This document shows, piece after piece, positions 36,557 through 46,199 of a stretch of 64,000 nt of DNA. Source of the DNA: Lutibacter oceani (lineage in GTDB: Bacteria; Bacteroidota; Bacteroidia; Flavobacteriales; Flavobacteriaceae). Made by a program: the position numbers and the translations under genes. Within the stretch, counting starts at the first letter, position 1, and every line of letters begins with the position of its first letter. The stretch covers positions 678,718-742,717 of the forward strand of contig NZ_QTTQ01000011.1 of assembly GCF_003384935.1 (NCBI RefSeq), given 5' to 3'. The notes beneath the pieces were generated by a model, which had not been told where the DNA came from, searched no databases, and worked only from the letters and a program-made list of their open reading frames with translations.

Positions 36557-37297
36557 ATGGAAGAATTAAAATATATAGAGTTTGATAAATTTTTAAACAA
36601 TGAACTCACCGAAACAGAAAAAACAGCTTTTGAAGAAAGGTTGAATTCCGATGCAGATTTAAAACAAGAATTTGAAATTTACAAAGCACTTGAAACTTCC
36701 TTAGCATCAAAATTTGAAAATGAAGAAACTGAAAAAGAGCTTAGAAATACATTGACTCATTTAGGTTCTAAATATATTAATGATAAAACGGAGACTGAGA
36801 CTAAGACTAAAGTAATTTCGCTTTTCAATTATAAAAAATTATTAGTAGCAGCCAGTATTGCTTTGTTAATTGGTTTTTTAATATTTAAAAATGGAAATCC
36901 GGTTTATAGTGATTTTTCAAAACATAATAGTTTAGAGTTGGTTGTAAGAGGTGATAATAATGAAGCAATTACCAAAGCTGAAGAGGCTTTTAATACCAAA
37001 AATTATAAAACAGCTTTTGTACAATTAACTATTTTAGAAGAACAATTACCTAACGATATTGAAATACAATTATATAAAGGAATTTGTTTAATAGAAATGG
37101 ATCAATTTAGTCAAGCTGAAACTATTTTTAATTCAATTTCCAAAGGGAACTCTGCTTTTAAATACAAGGCAACTTGGTACAAAGCATTAAACTTATTAAA
37201 ACAAGAAAATTTTGAAGCTTGTAAAGAAGTATTAAAAACAATTCCAGAAAGTGCTGAGGAATTTGAACAGGCTAAAAAGTTATTGAAGAGGTTGTAA
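36557..37297 (+). CDS. membrane protein with TPR region, probable anti-sigma partner
   Basis: The 246-residue protein has an N-terminal cytoplasmic part of about 90 residues resembling anti-sigma N-termini of Bacteroidota ('FDKFLNNELTETEKTAFEER', 'LKQEFEIYKALETSLASK'). One membrane helix follows ('LLVAASIALLIGFLIF', about residues 94-110), then an exported TPR-like tail ('AFNTKNYKTAFVQLTILEEQ', 'YKGICLIEMDQFSQAETIF'). This topology, plus adjacency to the sigma gene, suggests that it holds the sigma factor until an envelope signal is sensed by the TPR part. There is no zinc-finger His/Cys set. Confidence 0.75.
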   Translation: MEELKYIEFDKFLNNELTETEKTAFEERLNSDADLKQEFEIYKALETSLASKFENEETEKELRNTLTHLGSKYINDKTETETKTKVISLFNYKKLLVAASIALLIGFLIFKNGNPVYSDFSKHNSLELVVRGDNNEAITKAEEAFNTKNYKTAFVQLTILEEQLPNDIEIQLYKGICLIEMDQFSQAETIFNSISKGNSAFKYKATWYKALNLLKQENFEACKEVLKTIPESAEEFEQAKKLLKRL

Positions 37298-37344
37298 ACT
37301 TATACTTTTAAAATTAAAGTATCTCACAAACTTTGTATATATGT

Positions 37345-37386
37345 AAAACAGCTTGGGTCAAATGGCCCAAGCTGTTTTTTTAATTT
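37345..37386 (+). terminator. terminator of the sigma/TPR operon
   Basis: Stem AACAGCTTGGG/CCCAAGCTGTT (37347-37357, 37366-37376) and a long T-run. It may also slow transcripts coming from the convergent cytochrome gene. Confidence 0.9.
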
Positions 37387-37419
37387 TATTAAATAAAAGA
37401 AGAGTTACTTAGCTTTCAA

Positions 37420-38019
37420 TTAAATACCCATATTTGTTGGGGGTATATAACTTGGAACATCGTTTTTGATTGGCTTTATTGATTTTAAGTATTCAAATAT
37501 AGCTTTTAAATCATTTTCTTTCATTTCTGTATATGATTGCCAAGGCATAGGAGGCATAATTGGTCTGCTATTTTCTAGCCCCTTATACTTGCCCTCTGTC
37601 ATTGCTCTTTTAAAATTTTCAAATGTCCAATTACCAATTCCTGTTTCATCTGGAGTTAAATTTGCAGCAAATGATACTCCCCAAGGACCTACACCTGAGG
37701 TAAGATCTCCATTAAATAAAAGCCATTTACTTGGTGTTGTTTTCGATTTTTCTATTTCCGGAAGCTCATCTCCATTAGGGTATCCCATCAGCCATCTATC
37801 CATATCTGGCACAGGTCCAGTTGGTGTCATTTTCTTAGGTGTATGGCAATGATCACACCCAATAATTGTAACTAAATATTCCCCTCTTTTAATAAGTTCC
37901 TCTTTAGAATTACTAGTTTTTAAATCAACTGTTGACTGTTCTGATTTCTTATCAGAGCAGCTAAAAAATATCATTCCAATAAAAATTGATGAAACAATAA
38001 TTAATTTTGAATTTTTCAT
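37420..38019 (-). CDS. c-type cytochrome lipoprotein
   Basis: The 199-residue protein has a lipoprotein signal ('IFIGMIFFSCSDKK', Cys21) and one heme-binding motif, 'GCDHCHTPKK' (CxxCH). A distal methionine is plausible in 'RPIMPPMPWQSYTEMKEND'. The C-terminus is the helix 'LKAIFEYLKSIKPI' usual in class I cytochromes. It would be an outer- or inner-membrane anchored electron carrier. It stands alone; no oxidase or dehydrogenase gene is adjacent. The 263 bases upstream to TatD hold no gene. Confidence 0.87.
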   Translation of the reverse strand: MKNSKLIIVSSIFIGMIFFSCSDKKSEQSTVDLKTSNSKEELIKRGEYLVTIIGCDHCHTPKKMTPTGPVPDMDRWLMGYPNGDELPEIEKSKTTPSKWLLFNGDLTSGVGPWGVSFAANLTPDETGIGNWTFENFKRAMTEGKYKGLENSRPIMPPMPWQSYTEMKENDLKAIFEYLKSIKPIKNDVPSYIPPTNMGI

Positions 38020-38270
38020 TTTTTAAATTTTTTAGTTAGTAAAATTTTCAAGTTGGGATTCAAAAAAATAACATAAGTATAAATTAAAATTGCATAATTA
38101 ATATCCACTTACAATTTTAAAATGGGTAAGGATAAATATAATTAAATATTACAAAAAACACAAAAACAACACATTAAACATCTAGTTCACTTCAGTTTAA
38201 TTAAAAATATTTATGATTTTCTAAAAAAAATACTCTTAAATTTCTTTAAAAAAAATCATAAGTTTTTAGT

Positions 38271-38278
38271 TATTTTTG
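38271..38278 (+). promoter_or_regulatory. candidate promoter of tatD-like gene
   Basis: TATTTTTG ends four bases before the ATG at 38283. If used, the transcript would be nearly leaderless. Upstream, 38020-38270, is A/T-rich and shows no gene. Confidence 0.4.
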
Positions 38279-38282
38279 CCCT

Positions 38283-39050
38283 ATGATAATTACCGATACA
38301 CACACCCATTTATACAGCGAACAATTTAGCGAGGACAGAGACGAAATGATTCAACGAGCACTAGATGCTGGTGTTTCACGTTTTTTTATTCCTGCAATAG
38401 ATTCTACTTATTTAAATGCTATGTTAGATTTGGAAAAATCTTTTCCAAAAAACATTTTTTTAATGATGGGTTTGCACCCAACACACGTAAATGAAAACGT
38501 TGCAAAAGAATTGGCTTTTGTAAAAGAATGGCTAGATAAACGTAATTTTTATGCCGTTGGTGAAATTGGGATCGATTTGTATTGGGATAAAACTTTTTTA
38601 AAGGAACAACAACACGCTTTTAGAACTCAAATACATTGGGCTAAAGAAAAAAAATTGCCAATTATTATTCATTGCAGAGATGCTTTTAATGAAATTTTTG
38701 AAATTTTAGAAGAAGAAAAAGACGATAAACTATTTGGGATATTTCATTGTTTTTCAGGAAATTTAGAACAAGCAAAAAAGGCAATTTCTTACAATATGAA
38801 ACTTGGAATTGGTGGTGTAGTTACTTTTAAAAACGGAAAAATAGATCAGTTTTTAAATGAAATTCCAATTGAACATATTGTATTAGAAACAGATGCTCCT
38901 TACTTAGCTCCAACTCCATTTAGAGGAAAAAGAAACGAAAGTAGTTATATTACCAAAGTTTTAGATAAATTAGTGGATATTTATAAGTTAAGTCCGCAAG
39001 AAATTGCTGAAATAACCACACAAAACTCGAAAAATGTTTTTGGAATCTAA
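38283..39050 (+). CDS. TatD-family metal-dependent hydrolase
   Basis: The 255-residue TIM-barrel protein has the metal-binding motifs of TatD/YcfH DNases: 'TDTHTHLYSEQF' at the start, 'AVGEIGIDLYW', 'PIIIHCRDAF', 'GIFHCFSGN' and 'VLETDAPYLAP'. It likely acts as a 3'-5' exonuclease or deoxyribonuclease in the cytoplasm, although some family members have other substrates. It ends two bases before the stop of the convergent lipoprotein gene at 39053. Confidence 0.92.
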   Translation: MIITDTHTHLYSEQFSEDRDEMIQRALDAGVSRFFIPAIDSTYLNAMLDLEKSFPKNIFLMMGLHPTHVNENVAKELAFVKEWLDKRNFYAVGEIGIDLYWDKTFLKEQQHAFRTQIHWAKEKKLPIIIHCRDAFNEIFEILEEEKDDKLFGIFHCFSGNLEQAKKAISYNMKLGIGGVVTFKNGKIDQFLNEIPIEHIVLETDAPYLAPTPFRGKRNESSYITKVLDKLVDIYKLSPQEIAEITTQNSKNVFGI

Positions 39051-39052
39051 CC

Positions 39053-39415
39053 CTATTCTATTCTTATAAACGGCAAATCCGAATAATCCTTTAATATAAG
39101 TTCTCCTTCTAAATTAAAGGAAAAGGAAGTTGTAATTATTTCATCCAATTCACTAAAGGTTAAAGTACTCCCATCTGTACTCCAATTAAAATGAATAGCA
39201 GAAGAAATAATTTCAGTTTCATTAGTGACCGTTTTAAAGGTTCTATACCCAAAATTATCAGCGTTAAAAATTAATTTATATTCTAACTCATTTGTAAAAT
39301 CAGCTCGCAACCATTCACCAACCAACTTATTTGATAGGTTGATTTCATCATCACTTTTACAAGAAAACATGGTTGCAACAAATAGTATAATGATAAGATA
39401 TTTCAAGTTTTTCAT
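39053..39415 (-). CDS. small lipocalin-like lipoprotein
   Basis: The ATG at 39415 gives a 120-residue product with the signal 'LIIILFVATMFSCKSDDE' (Cys19); a start seven codons upstream is also open. The mature part reads like a small lipocalin-type barrel: 'KLVGEWLRADFTNELEYKLI', 'FNADNFGYRTFK' and 'WSTDGSTLTFSELDEII'. Such DUF-type lipoproteins are abundant in flavobacteria and are of unknown function. It is single-gene and convergent with the TatD gene. Confidence 0.65.
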   Translation of the reverse strand: MKNLKYLIIILFVATMFSCKSDDEINLSNKLVGEWLRADFTNELEYKLIFNADNFGYRTFKTVTNETEIISSAIHFNWSTDGSTLTFSELDEIITTSFSFNLEGELILKDYSDLPFIRIE

Positions 39416-39574
39416 AGCTAAGTAATTCAAAATCAAAATTTAAATTAACATAACAAAGTTAGTCTAATAATTTTTTATAAATCTTTTTGAATAAAAAAAT
39501 ACATTTTATCTTAACAATTGGTAAGTTGTTTTAATAAATGTATATTTAAGTTTAATAAAAGAAACTTAAGCTAG

Positions 39575-40057
39575 TTGAATCAAATTCAAATTACATATTA
39601 CAAAACACCTATTGGAACCGCAAAAATTGTTGGAGATGAAAACGGAATTAGTTCAGTTTCTGTACTAGATGACGCAATTGAAACTTCTAAAAACACCCCT
39701 AAATGTTTACAAGATTGCGTTAAACAGTTGGATGAATATTTTAAAGGTGAAAGAACCCTTTTCAGTTTAAAATTAAACCCAAAAGGAACCGAATTTCAAA
39801 AAAAGGTTTGGAATGAATTGCTACAAGTTCCTTATGGAAAAACCAGAACTTATTTAGAACAAACCAAAAAATTAGGCGATGTAAAAGCAATTAGAGCAGT
39901 TGCCTCCGCCAATGGAAAAAACCCAATTTGGATAATTATTCCTTGTCACAGAATTATTGGAAGCGATGGTTCTTTAACAGGTTATGCTGGTGGAATATGG
40001 CGCAAAAAATGGTTATTGGAACACGAAAATCCTTCAACACAACAATCATTATTTTAA
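39575..40057 (+). CDS. methylated-DNA-protein cysteine methyltransferase
   Basis: The 160-residue protein has the active-site motif 'IIPCHRIIGSDGSLTGYAGG', with the alkyl-accepting cysteine, and the upstream 'VWNELLQVPYGKTRTYLEQ' of the DNA-binding helix-turn-helix. It removes methyl groups from O6-methylguanine. The start is a TTG; no in-frame ATG lies before the conserved 'ITYYKTPIGTAKI', so TTG at 39575 is the best available start. It lacks the Ada N-terminal domain and so is of the Ogt type. Confidence 0.92.
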   Translation: MNQIQITYYKTPIGTAKIVGDENGISSVSVLDDAIETSKNTPKCLQDCVKQLDEYFKGERTLFSLKLNPKGTEFQKKVWNELLQVPYGKTRTYLEQTKKLGDVKAIRAVASANGKNPIWIIIPCHRIIGSDGSLTGYAGGIWRKKWLLEHENPSTQQSLF

Positions 40058-40059
40058 AC

Positions 40060-40067
40060 TATTTTTG
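40060..40067 (+). promoter_or_regulatory. candidate -7 element before the large outer-membrane protein
   Basis: TATTTTTG begins three bases after the ogt-type gene stop and lies 23 bases before the ATG at 40091, matching TAnnTTTG. Confidence 0.4.
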
Positions 40068-40090
40068 TACAAATTACGTTAGTTTAAAAA

Positions 40091-43000
40091 ATGAAAAAAT
40101 GGTTATTCTTATTGTTTCTTTTTATTAGTGTAATTTCCAATGCTCAAATACAATCTAAAAATATTCATAAAAAAATATTTTTAGTTAAAAATGATACTGT
40201 AAAAATAGATACAGTAAGTATTACTCCTTTTAATTTTAAGGTTTTTTCAAAAGAAACAACTGAAATTGATTCAACAAAATATAGTATTGACTTCTCAAAA
40301 TCATTACTTGTTTTCAACCCAACAAATACTGAAACATTTAGTGAAATTATAATTCAATATATGTCTTATCCAAAATTTTTAACCAAAGAATATTTTGTAT
40401 TCGACCAAAAACTAATTGTTCCAAATTCTTCAAATGAATCTCAACTTTATAGTTTAACAACCAATCAGAAAAAATTACCTTTTAAACCATTTGAAGGTCT
40501 AAATACTGCAGGAAGTATAACAAGAGGACTTACTGTTGGAAACAATCAAAATGGAGTAGCTAACTCAACACTAGACTTGCAAATTGCAGGAAAACTGTCT
40601 GATAAAGTTACCTTAAAAGCCTCAATTATTGATACTAATTTACCTATTCAAGAAAATGGAAATACTTATAAATTAAATGAATTTGATCGCGTTTTTATTG
40701 AACTATTTAGTGATAATTGGAGTATTAATGCCGGTGATATTTATCTAAATAACAGCGAAACTTCATTTTTAAAATTCAATAAAAAAGTATCGGGATTGGC
40801 TATAAATGCAAAAATAAACAATGAGAATTCAGAAATTAACCTTCAAACATCAGGTGCAATTGTTGAAGGGAAATATAAAAAAGTACAATTTAAAGGTAGT
40901 GAAGGAAATCAAGGTCCTTATAAATTATCAGATTTAAATACCAATACATACATTTTAATTTTATCTGGAACTGACCAAATTTATGTTAACGGACAGTTAT
41001 TAAAACGTGGTGAAGAAAACGATTATATAATTGATTATAACACCGCAGAATTAACTTTTACAACTACTTTTCCCGTTACAGCTAATATGCGTATTTCTGC
41101 AGAATTCCAATATACAGATAACGTTTACACACGATTTATAACCTATAATAATGTAGCTTATAAAAGTGACAAACTTTCACTTAGTGGGTATTTTTATAAT
41201 GAAAATGATTTGAAAAATCAACCTTTAGAGCAAGATTTATCTAATGAACAAAAGCAGTTATTAGCTGATGCCGGAAACAATCCAAACTTAATGGTTACAC
41301 CATCTGCTTATTTAGATACTTATTCTGAAGACAAAATATTGTACAAAAAAAACCTTGTTGGAATATCCGAAATTTTTGAATACTCAACTAATGAAAACGA
41401 CGAATTGTATAATGTTGCCTTTACATATGTTGGTGAAAATTTAGGAAGTTATGTTTTAAAAGAAGTAATTGCACTTGGAAAAATATATGAGTATGTTGGT
41501 GAAAATTCAGGAAACTACAATCCCGTAATTCAATTAACTGCTCCAAATAAACTTCAAATTGCAGTTTTTAAAGCATCCTACAATCCAACTTCAAAAACAA
41601 CTATTAAAGCTGAAACTGCTTTTAGTGAAAATGATGAAAATTTATTTTCAACAATTGATGATTCGGAAAACAACGGATTTGCTACAAAATTTAGTTGGGA
41701 TCAAATCGTTTTTCAAAAAAAATGGCAACTAAAAAGTAATCTGAAATTCGACTTTATAAACGATAAATTTAAAAGCGTAGAACGCATCCAAAATATTGAA
41801 TTTAACAGAGATTGGAATATTGAAACTATAGGTGGAAATCAAAAATTATTGAGTACAGTTTTAAACCTTTCTAACCAAAATAATAATTCGGTTAATTATC
41901 AATTTGAAAATTTAGAATTTGGCAATTCTTTTAAGGGAAATAAGCATCATTTATTTGGAAAATTAAATCATAAAAATATTTCAATACATTTTAATAGCAG
42001 TTTATTAAATAATGAAGCAATTCTTGAAAAAGGAACATTTTCAAGATATTCAATAAATACAAAATATACGCTTTTAAAAAGTTGGTACGGTTTTACAATA
42101 AATGCCGAAAACAATAAAAAAACTGAGATTTCAACAAACCTGACATCTAATTTAAGTCATAAATTTAACGAGTACGAAGCCTTTATCGGAATTGGAGATT
42201 CTACCAATGTTTACAGTCAATTTGGGGTAAATTTAAGAACAACAGATAGTATTCAAAATAACCAGTTTTCACAAGTTAATAAGTCAAAAACTTATTATTT
42301 AAAATCCACTTTATTAAATACAAACACTTCAAATTTAAACGCATATATTAATTATAGAACTGTTGATAATAGAAACTACAAAAACGAAGAATCTTTAAAC
42401 TCAAAAATAGTTTTTAAGCAACAATTATTTAATCAGTTTTTAAATTTTAGCACTGTTTACCAAACACTTTCAGGAACTTTACCACAACAAGATTACACGT
42501 ATATTAAAACCGAACCAGGACAAGGTTTTTATACTTGGATTGATTATAATAACAATGAAATAAAAGAATTAAATGAGTTTGAAATTGCTCAATTTCCCGA
42601 CCAGGCAACCTATTTAAGAGTTATTTTACCAACTGTAAATTATATTGCTACACATCAAAATAAATTTACACAAACGCTCTCAATTAACCCTCAGCAATGG
42701 AATTCAAAAACCGGGTTTAAAAAATTATTTTCACATTTTTTCAATCAAACATATATTTTAATAGATAGTAAACAAAAAAAAACAGACAACACATTTAATC
42801 TAAATCCTTTTGATGTAAACAATGAAAATTTACTAGGCTTAAATTTTAATATTAACAACAGTTTTTATTTTAATAAAGGTGAAAAAAATTATTCTACTAC
42901 TTATAATTTTATAAAATCTCAAAATAAAAACACAACTACAATTGATAATTTAGAAAACAAAATTCAAATCCATAAATTACAATTTGAACATAAATTAGGT

Positions 43001-43483
43001 GCATTTTGGCAATTAAATTTTGATTTAGGTAATTCAAAAAACAATAGTTTATCAGTTAATTATAGCAACAGAAACTACCAATTAAACAACAATTCAATTT
43101 TATCAAAATTATCTTATTATTATAACAATAGTTCCTATTTCTCCTTGATTTATGAAATAAAAAATAAAGAAAATAAAATTGGTGATTTTGAAACTTTAAA
43201 AACTCAAAAAATAGGTTTTGAAGCAAATTATTCAGCCAACCCAAAAAACCTAATTAAAACTGAAATAAACTTATTTAAAAACGATTTTAATGGTGAAAAC
43301 AATTCTCCAGTAGCTTATCAAATGCTTGAAGGCCTTCAATCTGGAAAAAACTATACTTGGAGTTTGTTATTCTATCGAAAAATAAATTCTTTTCTAAATT
43401 TAAATCTAAATTATTTAGGGAGAAAAAGTGAGACTTCAAAAACAATTCATACTGGTACAATTCAGCTAAAAGCTATTTTTTAA
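40091..43483 (+). CDS. large outer-membrane beta-barrel protein, unknown function
   Basis: The 1130-residue protein has a signal peptide ('LFISVISNAQIQ'). A segment near residues 135-210 ('LNTAGSITRGLTVGNNQNGV', 'STLDLQIAGKLSDKVTLKAS', 'NEFDRVFIELF') recalls the start of the gliding/type IX secretion barrel protein SprA. Then come a beta-rich domain ('TYILILSGTDQIYVNGQLLK') and a long series of alternating aromatic strands to a C-terminal 'IQLKAIF'. It is much shorter than SprA (over 2000 residues), so it is a related but distinct barrel. Role in secretion or motility is inference only. It is Asn-rich and AT-rich. Confidence 0.7.
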   Translation: MKKWLFLLFLFISVISNAQIQSKNIHKKIFLVKNDTVKIDTVSITPFNFKVFSKETTEIDSTKYSIDFSKSLLVFNPTNTETFSEIIIQYMSYPKFLTKEYFVFDQKLIVPNSSNESQLYSLTTNQKKLPFKPFEGLNTAGSITRGLTVGNNQNGVANSTLDLQIAGKLSDKVTLKASIIDTNLPIQENGNTYKLNEFDRVFIELFSDNWSINAGDIYLNNSETSFLKFNKKVSGLAINAKINNENSEINLQTSGAIVEGKYKKVQFKGSEGNQGPYKLSDLNTNTYILILSGTDQIYVNGQLLKRGEENDYIIDYNTAELTFTTTFPVTANMRISAEFQYTDNVYTRFITYNNVAYKSDKLSLSGYFYNENDLKNQPLEQDLSNEQKQLLADAGNNPNLMVTPSAYLDTYSEDKILYKKNLVGISEIFEYSTNENDELYNVAFTYVGENLGSYVLKEVIALGKIYEYVGENSGNYNPVIQLTAPNKLQIAVFKASYNPTSKTTIKAETAFSENDENLFSTIDDSENNGFATKFSWDQIVFQKKWQLKSNLKFDFINDKFKSVERIQNIEFNRDWNIETIGGNQKLLSTVLNLSNQNNNSVNYQFENLEFGNSFKGNKHHLFGKLNHKNISIHFNSSLLNNEAILEKGTFSRYSINTKYTLLKSWYGFTINAENNKKTEISTNLTSNLSHKFNEYEAFIGIGDSTNVYSQFGVNLRTTDSIQNNQFSQVNKSKTYYLKSTLLNTNTSNLNAYINYRTVDNRNYKNEESLNSKIVFKQQLFNQFLNFSTVYQTLSGTLPQQDYTYIKTEPGQGFYTWIDYNNNEIKELNEFEIAQFPDQATYLRVILPTVNYIATHQNKFTQTLSINPQQWNSKTGFKKLFSHFFNQTYILIDSKQKKTDNTFNLNPFDVNNENLLGLNFNINNSFYFNKGEKNYSTTYNFIKSQNKNTTTIDNLENKIQIHKLQFEHKLGAFWQLNFDLGNSKNNSLSVNYSNRNYQLNNNSILSKLSYYYNNSSYFSLIYEIKNKENKIGDFETLKTQKIGFEANYSANPKNLIKTEINLFKNDFNGENNSPVAYQMLEGLQSGKNYTWSLLFYRKINSFLNLNLNYLGRKSETSKTIHTGTIQLKAIF

Positions 43484-43541
43484 CCGCTTTCAAAATTTTG
43501 GTTCAGTTTTTGTAATTATCATAATTGTTAAATAATAAATT

Positions 43542-44105
43542 ATGAAAAAAATTACATTTGTTATAGCCTTTCTTTTTAGTTTTACTCTATTTTCTCAAGG
43601 ATATAAAGGCTCTTATAGAATTAACAAAAACACCACACAAAACTATGGAGGCCCTTCACATTTAAGTGAAATTAAAATTGATGCAGCAAAATTAACTATT
43701 GGAGGTATTTTAGAAGCTAGCTATGAATTTATTGGAAATGATGCCTCTGGTTACGGCATATCAGTATTACTAAACCCAAGAGAAAATGATGTTTATTTTG
43801 AAAAATTTTCATTAACGCCATTTTACAGAATGTACTTTTTAAACCGACAAGATTATGGTGCAAAGGGAATTTTTGTTGAAGGCTTCTCGAAATTTTCTTT
43901 TGGAACAGATGACGTTTATTATGATTCCTATAATAACAATGAATATTTTGACACAGCATTAGGATTGTCCATTGGAAAAAAATGGGTTAATAATAATGGA
44001 TTTATTTTAGAAATATTTGCTGGTGGGGGAAGAACACTTGGTTTAAGCGAACTATCTCCTGAAGGATTTTTTAGAGGGGGAATATTTATTGGAAAAAGAT
44101 TCTAA
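43542..44105 (+). CDS. outer-membrane beta-barrel protein, DUF3575-like
   Basis: The 187-residue protein has a signal peptide ('FSFTLFSQGYKG'). Its alternating strand pattern ends in an aromatic residue ('FFRGGIFIGKRF'), as in small 8-strand barrels. Segments such as 'LEASYEFIGNDASGYGISV' and 'FSLTPFYRMYFL' fit the DUF3575-like family of Bacteroidota. It lies about 60 bases after the large barrel gene and is closed by a terminator. Function unknown; probably structural. Confidence 0.65.
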   Translation: MKKITFVIAFLFSFTLFSQGYKGSYRINKNTTQNYGGPSHLSEIKIDAAKLTIGGILEASYEFIGNDASGYGISVLLNPRENDVYFEKFSLTPFYRMYFLNRQDYGAKGIFVEGFSKFSFGTDDVYYDSYNNNEYFDTALGLSIGKKWVNNNGFILEIFAGGGRTLGLSELSPEGFFRGGIFIGKRF

Positions 44106-44140
44106 AAAAAAAGCCAAGCAAATAATGCTTGGCTTTTTTA
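44106..44140. terminator. bidirectional terminator
   Basis: Arms AAGCCAAGCA/TGCTTGGCTT (44111-44120, 44126-44135) with A-run before and T-run after, between the convergent barrel gene and atpC. Confidence 0.9.
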
Positions 44141-44157
44141 ATTATATTTTATTGAAA

Positions 44158-44436
44158 TTAGTCTGCAAGAATAATAACCTTGTTTTCTTTCATTTCAATT
44201 GTACCACTTTTAATTGGTAGTGAAAATTCTCCTTTATTTTCGGAAAATTTATCTTCAAAATCTTCTTCTATTTGAATATTGGCACCTTTAAATTTAATTG
44301 TTCCTTCTACAAGTAAAGAAACAATTGGCGCGTGATTATTCAACATTTGAAATTCACCATTAATACCCGGTACAGTTATTAACTCAACATCTGTATTTAA
44401 CAAAGTAGCTTCTGGTGTTACTATTTCTAAAATCAT
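44158..44436 (-). CDS. atpC: ATP synthase F1 epsilon subunit
   Basis: The 92-residue protein is the short epsilon form consisting of only the N-terminal beta-sandwich ('MILEIVTPEATLLNTDVELI', 'VPGINGEFQMLNNHAPIVSL'), lacking the C-terminal two-helix inhibitory domain of longer homologues. Such short versions are common in Bacteroidota. It follows atpD by 85 bases. The other subunit genes of the complex are absent from this window. Confidence 0.93.
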   Translation of the reverse strand: MILEIVTPEATLLNTDVELITVPGINGEFQMLNNHAPIVSLLVEGTIKFKGANIQIEEDFEDKFSENKGEFSLPIKSGTIEMKENKVIILAD

Positions 44437-44439
44437 TTT

Positions 44440-44520
44440 TTTTAGTTTTGAGTTGTTGGTTTTTAGTTGTTAGTTTTGTTGAATTTAACTTAAAATTTAA
44501 CACTAAAAACTTAAAACTTT
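44440..44520. repeat. low-complexity direct repeat between atpD and atpC
   Basis: The gap is made of imperfect repeats of about 19 bases ('ttttgagttgttggttttta', then 'agttgttagttttgtt') plus related 'aaaacttaaaac'-type sequence. Similar gaps occur elsewhere in flavobacteria in my recollection. No regulatory function is assigned. Confidence 0.4.
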
Positions 44521-44521
44521 T

Positions 44522-46042
<1,521 letters not shown>

Positions 46043-46092
46043 TTATATTTTAGATAATTAATCTTTTTAGTCTAACCTCATTTTTCAGGTTG

Positions 46093-46100
46093 CAAAGATA
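46093..46100 (-). promoter_or_regulatory. promoter of atpDC
   Basis: The minus strand reads TATCTTTG 62 bases before the atpD ATG, matching the Bacteroidota -7 consensus. A clear -33 is not seen. Confidence 0.5.
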
Positions 46101-46149
46101 GTTTTTTGATTTTATTTTAAAAAAATAATTTAAGTTTTTTTCAAAAAAC

Positions 46150-46178
46150 AAACGCCCTAAAAATTTAGAGCGTTTGAT
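46150..46178 (-). terminator. imperfect hairpin after the TonB-dependent receptor
   Basis: Arms AAACGCcCTAAA/TTTAGaGCGTTT (46150-46161, 46164-46175) have one mismatch and are followed on the minus strand by T-rich sequence. Probable terminator of the receptor gene. Confidence 0.65.
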
Positions 46179-46199
46179 AATTTGTTTTTTTTAAATTTA

